Origin: Roseiarcus sp963775575
GTDB lineage: Bacteria > Pseudomonadota > Alphaproteobacteria > Rhizobiales > Beijerinckiaceae
Reading direction: 5' to 3'
Length of the DNA stretch: 64,000 nt
NCBI GenBank assembly: GCA_963775575.1
Contig: CAVZJG010000002.1
Span: 496,001-560,000 of the forward strand
Of this stretch, positions 58,089 to 64,000 are shown piece after piece (position 1 is the first letter of the stretch; each line of letters begins with the position of its first letter). A program made the position numbers and the translations under genes. Below the pieces are notes generated by a model. That model searched no databases. It was given only the letters and a program-made list of their open reading frames with translations, and was not told the origin of the DNA.

Positions 58089-59860
58089 GTTCCCTCAACG
58101 TCGCCGGCGCCGCGAGGCTCGACTTCGATCGCTTGAAGCTCGGCCAGAATGGCCGACAGCTCGATGACGCAGCGGCCCGCCTGTTCGACGTCGGCCTCGA
58201 TGGCCTCGGACCGCGCGGCGCGGCGTCGCTGCGCCAATTGCAGCGCCTGACGGGTGGCCTGCAGCGCGAGCCCCAGTTGTTCGGACAACGAGGACTCGAA
58301 CCGACGGAACGAATCCTCGATGTTCTGGCGCAACGCCCAATCGAGGTTGGCGACGTTGCGCAGCGCGGCCCTCTCGGCGTCCGCGACGAGACGATCGTGC
58401 GCGCGCCTCTCGCGCAAGGCCCGGGGCAGCAGGCGGGCCGCCGCGCTCGCCGAAAGGTTCAAAAGCGAAACGGTCGGCTCGGGGGCGACCCAATAGGGCT
58501 CGCGCCTTGGCTGGAACGCCTCCTCGGGCCGGGGCAGGTTTGCCGGAATCTGCATCAGATCGGCGGCGGTTTGGCGCACGAGATTGACGAGCGCGCCGGC
58601 GCGGTCGCGATGGACGGACACTTGCTCGTCCAATTTCGCCCGGAACGAGTCGACGCAATCGCGCAGCGCCTGTTCGAAATAGCGCGAAAGCGCCACAGCG
58701 ATGCGATCACGCGCCGATTTCCTCTCGACGGACCAATCGGCGACATCGGCGACGATCCGACGCAGTTCGCCTCGCGCTTCGTGCCATACGCGGTCGGTTT
58801 CCGCGTCGAGCTCCCTCGTCATGCGCTTGCAATCGATCGACAGCAGATCGGACAGGCGCCGCCGCTCGGCCTCGAATTTGGCCGCGCTGGCCTCGAACGT
58901 GGCGGCCTTTCGCCGCAGCTCCTCCTCGGGCGTCAGAAGAGCCTTGCGTTCGAGTTCGCTTTGAAAAAGCAATTCGCCGACCAGAGAAATCAGGCGCAAC
59001 CGTCCCGCAGCGAGAAGGATCGCGCGCTTGTCGCGCGCGAGTTCTCCGGCGAGCAGGCCTTCCAGACGCGCGAGCCCGCTCGCTTCCAGCGCGCCCGCGT
59101 CGTTGGTCAGCTTCGCCTGGAGACCCTGTTTGGCCGAAAGGGCGAAAATCCGATCGGGCGGCCCGCTTGGACGGCGCTCGGCGAGCACGTCGGCCAGAAA
59201 GCGCTCGGCGGCGACTTTCTCCGCGGCGTCGAGGAGGTCGACCTTGTTCAAGACGAAGAAGACGCTGGGGATCAGCTTCCGCACTTTGTCGAGATAGTTC
59301 GCTTCCGCCTCGGTGATCGGCGGATCGGCCGACAAGACGAACAGCGCAGCGTCGCATTCCGAGAGCGCCGCTTCGGCCGCGCGCGTGTTGTGCAGAAAAG
59401 TCGAGCCGACGCCCGGCGTGTCGATGAGCGCGATTCCCTGATCGAGGAAGTCCGATCGGACCTCGACCGCAACGCTGTCGACCCCGAGCCGATTGCGCGG
59501 GTTTCGCGTCTCGGAAACATAACGTTCGAGAACCCCGGGGACCTCGGACGCGACAGCGGTCACGGTCGGCTGTTCGCCGCCCCTGAACGCGATTCTGGCC
59601 TGCGTCGAATCACCGGCGCTGATGAAGGTCGAAAGGGCCGTGACCGGCGTCACGCCGGTCGGCAGCACCCGCGCGCCGAGGAGCGCATTGAGCAGCGTGC
59701 TCTTGCCGCGCTTGAACTGCCCGAGCACCGCAACCCGCAACAGGCCTTGCTCGAAGCGCGACCGCAAGTCGCCCAGCCGATCGAGAATTCCGCGTTGCGC
59801 CTCGCTTGGACGCTGGACCGACGATACCGCCCGCGTCAGCAGCTCGGAGAGAGAAGCCAT
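58085..59860 (-). CDS. Dynamin-like GTPase (bacterial dynamin family)
   Basis: I start at the ATG at 59860 (MASLSELLTRAVSSVQRPSE, 591 residues); the frame is open for another 222 bp but that part is arginine-rich and not protein-like. G1 is GQFKRGKST (47-55), the G2 Thr lies in PTGVTPVTAL, G3 is DTPGVG and G4 is NKVD. Long alpha-helical stalk regions follow with heptad character. A slightly hydrophobic segment (TVSLLNLSASAAARLLPRAL, about 470-490) could be a membrane paddle. Bacterial dynamins bind and remodel membranes. It is the first well-supported gene behind the third riboswitch candidate. Confidence 0.9.
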   Translation of the reverse strand: MASLSELLTRAVSSVQRPSEAQRGILDRLGDLRSRFEQGLLRVAVLGQFKRGKSTLLNALLGARVLPTGVTPVTALSTFISAGDSTQARIAFRGGEQPTVTAVASEVPGVLERYVSETRNPRNRLGVDSVAVEVRSDFLDQGIALIDTPGVGSTFLHNTRAAEAALSECDAALFVLSADPPITEAEANYLDKVRKLIPSVFFVLNKVDLLDAAEKVAAERFLADVLAERRPSGPPDRIFALSAKQGLQAKLTNDAGALEASGLARLEGLLAGELARDKRAILLAAGRLRLISLVGELLFQSELERKALLTPEEELRRKAATFEASAAKFEAERRRLSDLLSIDCKRMTRELDAETDRVWHEARGELRRIVADVADWSVERKSARDRIAVALSRYFEQALRDCVDSFRAKLDEQVSVHRDRAGALVNLVRQTAADLMQIPANLPRPEEAFQPRREPYWVAPEPTVSLLNLSASAAARLLPRALRERRAHDRLVADAERAALRNVANLDWALRQNIEDSFRRFESSLSEQLGLALQATRQALQLAQRRRAARSEAIEADVEQAGRCVIELSAILAELQAIEVEPRGAGDVEGT

Positions 59861-60129
59861 GGTTCGCCTTCCGCGCGGCTGATGAAAGCTTCGCCGAATT
59901 GAGGTTCGCGACGCAGTGCGAGTTCGATCGCGGCGAGCGGTCGAACCGCGCCGGCCGCAGCGACAGGCCCGGCGCTCGCATCCGGGTCTGCGCCGAACGT
60001 CGACCTTCGGCCGCCAGGGCCGATGATCGTCGGCCGGCCGCGCTTGATCAATCGTTGGAGCTTGGCGCGCCGCACGATCCACCTCTCGTTCCCGACGGCG
60101 GATCGTCGCTCGATCAATCGAGCATGCAT
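59836..60129 (-). CDS. Possible small basic protein between riboswitch and GTPase gene
   Basis: This 97-residue frame starts 20 bp after the riboswitch candidate and overlaps the GTPase start by 25 bp. It reads MHARLIERRSAVGNERWIVR and later PLAAIELALRREPQFGEAFI, moderately protein-like and rich in Arg. There is no known family. It may be real, or the interval may be leader. Confidence 0.35.
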   Translation of the reverse strand: MHARLIERRSAVGNERWIVRRAKLQRLIKRGRPTIIGPGGRRSTFGADPDASAGPVAAAGAVRPLAAIELALRREPQFGEAFISRAEGEPWLLSPSC

Positions 60130-60149
60130 GATCCCGCCGCTCTCGAAGC

Positions 60150-60200
60150 AGCAGGAGTCATCAGCCCGTGGCGGTTCGTTGAAGGGAGACCCCTTTCCCC
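60150..60200 (-). promoter_or_regulatory. Fluoride riboswitch candidate, divergent form, before the dynamin-like gene
   Basis: On the reverse strand it opens GGGGAAAGGGGTCTCCC and closes GGGCTGATGACTCCTGC, with AACCGCC between. Against the other three, ATG after the first stem is AAAG, the pairing GGGGT/ACTCC needs a G-T wobble, and ACG is inserted before AACCGCC. It is clearly related; whether it still binds fluoride is uncertain. Confidence 0.65.
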
Positions 60201-60358
60201 GACGCTATCCTTGTCCGATTCATCCGGGCCGTCAAGCTCGGACGCCCTCCTGAAGTCCCGGAGCGCAAACGGAAAAACTCGTGGCCAAAACGGCCTGCGC
60301 GAGTTCGGTTTTGGACGCCGATTGCTCCGGGCCGCTGTTCGCCTTATGCTTATTGAGA

Positions 60359-60405
60359 GGGGATGGAGTCTCCCTTGAACCGCCGATCGGCTGATGACTC
60401 CTGCC
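60359..60405 (+). promoter_or_regulatory. Fluoride riboswitch (crcB motif) before the HEAT-type / dynamin-like operon
   Basis: It opens GGGGATGGAGTCTCCC and closes GGCTGATGACTCCTGCC, with GAACCGCC between. GGAGT/ACTCC and GCC/GGC pair correctly. A CCACG/CGTGG hairpin (60404-60417) follows and could be part of the switch. It lies 158 bp from the riboswitch candidate on the other strand, so the two control divergent units. Confidence 0.85.
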
Positions 60406-60534
60406 ACGTTGGCCGTGGCGGGATTCTCTCTCCGATTTCGATCGGCGAAGGCCCTCCAGGGTCGGGAGAAACCTGGAGAGGCATGCTTGCCCGGATTGAT
60501 CATCCCATCGGCGGAGCTTCGATCGCCGCGGACC

Positions 60535-61545
60535 ATGGATCGCGCGGCCATACAACTCGCGGCCTTCGGCCGCGGCGCCATTCCGGCCTTGCGGACCCTG
60601 CTTTTCGAGCGCGACCCCAGCGGCATCTTCGAACCCCGATGCGGCGCCGTATGGGCGCTCGCGTCCTTGCACGCCTACGACGTTCTCATGGAATTCTTGG
60701 CGACCTCGCGTGAGATCGTCGACCCTGTCGAACGCGTCGGCGAGGAGGCGGTCGTCAACGCGGCGGCCCGGGGCCTGCGCGATTTCGACAATGAGCAGGT
60801 CTTTGAGATTCTCTTCGCGATCGCCAAGCGAAGGTTGCTGCCGGGCGTCATTGAAACGCTTGGCCATTACCGTCGCTCGGAGACCATCTCATTTCTGATT
60901 GCGGGCCTTGCGGACGACGACGCGAGGCCCGCAGCGGTCGCCGCGTTGCTCGAGCTTGGAGACCGGGCGCGCCCGGCGCTGCTGCGCGCGGCGGCCTTGG
61001 CCGTCCCTTCATCCCACGGTGAGAGCACGTCCAGTCGCCGTTGCCGCCGAAGCGCCCTCGGATTGCTGCGCGCAATGGGCGTGGCGCAGGATGATTGGCC
61101 CATTTTGCAGCCGCTGATCGATGATCTGGATTCCCGGATGGCGATGCTGGCCTGTGACATCGGCCTTGGCCTGGGAATGGCGGGAGACGAAGCGGTCCAC
61201 CGCCTCGTCGGCATGCTATCGACAGCGGACTTCCTGTTGAGCCTCCAACTCGAAGATTGTCTCGTCCGCCACTACGCCGCTGCAAGTGGGGGCGCTCATT
61301 CGTTGATCGTGGATCACGGCTTTTCGATCGACGTATCCGGCGAGCGTCGTGCGTCACTCCTTCGCGCGATCTCGCGCGGCGAGCATCGTCTGGACCCACC
61401 CGACCCCCCGCCTGTTGAAGCGGACGGCGCAACGGCGTGCGTGATCGCCCGCAACGTCGATCGTCAGTCGGCGATCTCCGGCGCCGCGCCGAGGACGGTG
61501 AAGATGATTCCTATTCAGTTGACGACCCGATGGTGGCGTGACTGA
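60535..61545 (+). CDS. HEAT-repeat-like protein of unknown function
   Basis: I start at the ATG at 60535 (MDRAAIQLAAFGRGAIPALR, 336 residues); an in-frame ATG at 60394 lies inside the riboswitch (the ATG of TGATGAC) and is rejected. The protein is a run of paired helices with HEAT-like text: GRGAIPALRTLL, DDDARPAAVAALLELGDRAR, ALGLLRAMG, MAMLACDIGLGLGMAGDEAV. Such scaffolds bind other proteins. It overlaps the following GTPase gene by 8 bp, so the two are translated together and may form one complex. Confidence 0.8.
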   Translation: MDRAAIQLAAFGRGAIPALRTLLFERDPSGIFEPRCGAVWALASLHAYDVLMEFLATSREIVDPVERVGEEAVVNAAARGLRDFDNEQVFEILFAIAKRRLLPGVIETLGHYRRSETISFLIAGLADDDARPAAVAALLELGDRARPALLRAAALAVPSSHGESTSSRRCRRSALGLLRAMGVAQDDWPILQPLIDDLDSRMAMLACDIGLGLGMAGDEAVHRLVGMLSTADFLLSLQLEDCLVRHYAAASGGAHSLIVDHGFSIDVSGERRASLLRAISRGEHRLDPPDPPPVEADGATACVIARNVDRQSAISGAAPRTVKMIPIQLTTRWWRD

Positions 61546-63232
61546 GAGCCTCGAAATGAATCTGCGTGACTACGAGCAAACAAAATTTCAGCTTGCCGAG
61601 GCGCTGCGCTCGTCAGGCGCGTCCGATTCTCAGCAGCCGCGGCAGATTCAGGAGCAAGTGCGCGACCTGTTCAGCCGCCTCGCCGAAGATCGCTTCAATC
61701 TGGTCGTCGTCGGACGCTTCAGCCGCGGCAAGACCTCGTTGATGAACGCCGTCCTCGGCGTCGATCGGCTGCCGACCGGTATTCGTCCCATCACTTCGGT
61801 GATTACGACCGTGACCTATGGCAGCACGGAAAAAGTCATTATACACTACTCTGGATTTGGTATCCCAGCGGAAATTTCACTGGCGGAGCTGCCGCAGTTC
61901 GTCACGGAACAGGGTAACTCTGGGAACTACCGCCGAGTGAGCATCGCCGAGGTGCAATTGCCGGTGGAACTTCTCCGGCGCGGCTTTCACTTCATCGACA
62001 CGCCCGGCCTAGGTTCTCCGATTATAGAAAATACGCGAACGACCAAGCGCTTCCTTCCCGAGGCCGACGCCTTCATCCTGGTCACGAGCCACGAGGGACC
62101 GCTTTCGGATGAAGAGGTCCGCTTCCTGCGCAGCGCATCCGCTGCCGCCCAACCGGTCTTTATCGTGGTCAACAAGCAGGACCTCGCTGACTCCGCCGAA
62201 CGCGCGGAGGCGTTGCGCTATATGCGAGAGCAACTTCAGGACTTGCTGGGGGGTCGCGGCCTTGGCATTTTTTCGCTCTCGGCGCGTGAGGGACTCGCGG
62301 CAAAGCAAAAGCAAGACGCCCGGTTGCTCGCGGCGAGCGGCGTCGCCGCTTTTGAAGCCGAGTTGGTGCAATTCCTGATTAACGAGAAAAGCCGCGAGTT
62401 CCTTCTCAGGATGTGTCAACGCATCTCCGCCGTTGTGGCGGAGTTGCCGAACTGCGACGAAACGGCGCGGGCAAGTGAGCATGTTGCGGCTATCGCGCGG
62501 GGAATCGGCGGCAATCGAACCGTGCAAATCGCCGCGGGTTCTGGCTCTGCATTGGAAGCTGTTGCGGCGCCTTCAGCAACGCCATCTCAGTCCTGCGAGA
62601 TTTGCGGGCATGTCGCCAATAAGTGTTTCGACTTTCTGCGGACATTTCAATACGAGATCACCGTCAACCCCAAGCGGCAGGAGCATCTGGCGGAGCTTGG
62701 CGGCCTCTGTACGTTTCACACTTGGATGTATGAACAGCTCGCATCCCCTCAAGGAACGTGCATCGGCTTCGCGGGCGTCCTCGATCGATGGGCGTCGCGC
62801 CTATTCGCTTTGGCTGTTCCCGACACTGGCCCCTCCTCGAACGCGGCCGATCCGAATCCTATGCGCGTGCCCGAGGCGACAGCGTGCCCGGTTTGCAAAA
62901 TCCGAAGCGCGGCGGAATCCGCGGCTGTGGCCTCGATCGCCAAGCGACTGAGGCAGAATCCTGAAAGCGCTTTGAACTCGCTTTCCCATATCTGCCTTCC
63001 TCATCTTCGTCTGCTGGTCGCTGAAATTGGGGACGCTTCCGTCGCGACGAAGTTGCTCGTCCGTGAAGCGGCGACGCTGCGGCGGCTCTCGGAAGACATG
63101 CGCCGTTACGCGCTCAAACGCGATGGCGCGCGTCGCTACCTTGCGAGCGATGAAGAGACGAACGCCGCACAGCATGCCCTGTTGTCGCTGGCGGGCCATC
63201 GTACGCTGAATACCCCGGAGCCTCGCGGATAG
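61538..63232 (+). CDS. Dynamin-like GTPase with a cysteine-rich C-terminal domain
   Basis: The 564-residue protein starts with GTG overlapping the previous stop; an ATG at 61556 is the alternative. The GTPase core has G1 GRFSRGKTS, G2 Thr in PTGIRPITS, G3 DTPGLG and G4 NKQD. After about residue 350 it carries paired Cys motifs (CEICGH, GLCTFHTW, CPVCKI, HICLPHLR) that resemble DUF6062-type zinc-binding repeats. It is not a simple paralogue of the protein at 58085, which lacks the Cys domain. It probably acts at membranes, with the Cys domain as metal-binding or redox part; this is inference. Confidence 0.88.
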   Translation: MTESLEMNLRDYEQTKFQLAEALRSSGASDSQQPRQIQEQVRDLFSRLAEDRFNLVVVGRFSRGKTSLMNAVLGVDRLPTGIRPITSVITTVTYGSTEKVIIHYSGFGIPAEISLAELPQFVTEQGNSGNYRRVSIAEVQLPVELLRRGFHFIDTPGLGSPIIENTRTTKRFLPEADAFILVTSHEGPLSDEEVRFLRSASAAAQPVFIVVNKQDLADSAERAEALRYMREQLQDLLGGRGLGIFSLSAREGLAAKQKQDARLLAASGVAAFEAELVQFLINEKSREFLLRMCQRISAVVAELPNCDETARASEHVAAIARGIGGNRTVQIAAGSGSALEAVAAPSATPSQSCEICGHVANKCFDFLRTFQYEITVNPKRQEHLAELGGLCTFHTWMYEQLASPQGTCIGFAGVLDRWASRLFALAVPDTGPSSNAADPNPMRVPEATACPVCKIRSAAESAAVASIAKRLRQNPESALNSLSHICLPHLRLLVAEIGDASVATKLLVREAATLRRLSEDMRRYALKRDGARRYLASDEETNAAQHALLSLAGHRTLNTPEPRG

Positions 63233-63400
63233 CAGCATCGACAGCGTCAAGGGTTAGTTTGGCATGCGTTCGGCGAAAGCCTGCTCTTGCCCAGAAGCGC
63301 CGAGGCGGCGTGGACCGTCGATGCGCCAACCTATTTCAATGACTCGTGACTTCGATTGGTCGCATGACTTACGCCTCAGCGATGACGGGCGCCGGCGCCG

Positions 63401-63414
63401 TTGACCCAGGTCAA
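63401..63414. promoter_or_regulatory. FixK/FNR-type box upstream of eno
   Basis: TTGACCCAGGTCAA is a perfect palindrome of the TTGA(T/C)-N4-(A/G)TCAA class bound by FixK/FNR regulators in alphaproteobacteria. It lies 149 bp before the enolase start and 169 bp after the GTPase stop. The rest of 63233-63562 holds no gene and no fluoride riboswitch that I can see. Confidence 0.6.
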
Positions 63415-63562
63415 AACTCTCCTTCCCTCGGAGGTTATCGAGGGGTACAGGTTCCGAACTCTTCATGGCGATGCCCCTTTGGCGCTCGGCCGCCGCGCGC
63501 GCATGGGGCGATCGCTCATGATTGCGCCATTTCATCGCCACGCCAACTCGAAGGATACACGC

Positions 63563-64000
63563 ATGAGCAAGATCGCCGCCATCCAGGCGCTCGAGATCCT
63601 CGACTCTCGGGGAAATCCAACGGTCAGGGTCCACCTGGGTCTCGACGACGGAACCGTCGCGACTTCCTCCGTTCCTTCCGGCGCCTCGACGGGCGAGCAC
63701 GAGGCGGTCGAGCTGCGCGACGGCGACAAGGCGCGCTACGGCGGCAAGGGCGTGCGCAAGGCGGTCGCCAACGTCGTGGACAAGATCGCCCCCGCGCTGA
63801 TCGGTCGCGATCCGACGCATCAGGGCGAGATCGACGCGCTGATGATTTCGCTCGACGGCACGCCGAACAAGGGCGCGTTCGGCGCCAACGCCATTCTCGG
63901 CGTGTCGATGGCGGTCGCCCGCGCGGCGGCGCAATCGGCCAAGCTGCCGCTCTACGCCTATCTCGGCGGCGTCGGCGCGACCCGCCTGCCGGTGCCGATG
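63563..64000 (+). CDS. eno: Enolase (partial, C-terminus beyond the window)
   Basis: 146 residues are seen, from MSKIAAIQALEILDSRGNPT. SVPSGASTGEHEAVELRD is the substrate-loop signature of enolase and NKGAFGANAILGVSMAVARA the following conserved block. Enolase interconverts 2-phosphoglycerate and phosphoenolpyruvate and is inhibited by fluoride together with phosphate and magnesium, so its place at the end of a fluoride-responsive cluster is meaningful. It may have its own promoter (FixK-type box at 63401) or be read from the upstream riboswitch operon. Confidence 0.97.
   Translation, partial: MSKIAAIQALEILDSRGNPTVRVHLGLDDGTVATSSVPSGASTGEHEAVELRDGDKARYGGKGVRKAVANVVDKIAPALIGRDPTHQGEIDALMISLDGTPNKGAFGANAILGVSMAVARAAAQSAKLPLYAYLGGVGATRLPVPM

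Noticed and set aside
58133..59902. Forward-strand frame of 589 codons opposite the dynamin-like gene
   Set aside because: The reverse strand has G1, G3 and G4 motifs; the forward frame has none.
60394..60534. Upstream in-frame ATG for the HEAT-type protein
   Set aside because: This ATG is part of the conserved TGATGAC of the riboswitch, and the 47 residues it would add are not protein-like; the ATG at 60535 is preferred.
63233..63562. A fifth fluoride riboswitch directly before eno
   Set aside because: No segment has the paired GG.GATGG and GGCTGATG parts on either strand; only the FixK-type box was found.

Overview
The window looks like a chromosomal segment of a high-GC alphaproteobacterium, probably of the Hyphomicrobiales (Beijerinckiaceae/Methylocystaceae-like). 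The indications are a class I 5-aminolevulinate synthase (HemA, the alphaproteobacterial route to heme), system I cytochrome c maturation genes, FixK/FNR-type boxes and a dispersed palindromic repeat of the kind common in Rhizobiales. This placement is inference; no rRNA or other phylogenetic marker was seen, and no tRNA was recognised.

Layout. 1-4.7 kb: an isoquinoline-1-oxidoreductase-like molybdenum hydroxylase (large subunit cut by the window edge) and two exported alpha/beta hydrolases. 4.8-7.8 kb: a complete ISL3-family element head-to-head with a truncated second copy, then the right end of an IS6-family element. 8.0-35.6 kb: a block devoted to c-type cytochromes and electron transfer. 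It holds a sigma-54 promoter with two response regulators (one membrane anchored), hemA, a tandem pair of tiny monoheme cytochromes, a nine-heme cytochrome c plus cytochrome b pair, an NtrC-type regulator with a histidine kinase that carries c-heme motifs in its sensor domain, a decaheme/beta-barrel pair of the MtrAB/PioAB type, a nine-heme c/cytochrome b fusion resembling CbcL, a small cytochrome c, and ccmI-E-F-H-C-D-G. Read together, electrons would pass between the quinone pool (two c/b modules), periplasmic carriers and the cell exterior (decaheme plus barrel), with ccm genes supplying heme attachment and the heme-sensing kinase/NtrC pair as likely controller. The block is bracketed by IS6-family remnants in direct orientation.

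35.6-41 kb: a graveyard of IS elements (IS6, IS1634, ISAzo13 and a broken transposase). 41.2-48.9 kb: a membrane protein and a small defence/toxin island: a SIR2-STAND-TPR protein with ten nearly identical TPR units, BrnT/BrnA, Phd/VapC, a broken duplicate of brnA, and a GIY-YIG nuclease gene bracketed by a perfect 42-bp inverted repeat. 48.98-52.3 kb: housekeeping genes (EttA-type ABC-F, SohB-type protease, a small unknown).

52.5-64 kb: a fluoride-response cluster. Four sequences match the fluoride (crcB-motif) riboswitch, three well and one with departures. They stand before a CPA2-type antiporter plus universal stress protein, before two overlapping MutS-like ATPases, before a dynamin-like GTPase plus a small protein, and before a HEAT-type protein overlapping a second dynamin-like GTPase; an enolase gene (a classic fluoride target) follows at the right edge. 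This dense set of fluoride-switched transport, MutS-like and dynamin-like genes, and the electron-transfer block, are the two most interesting systems in the window.
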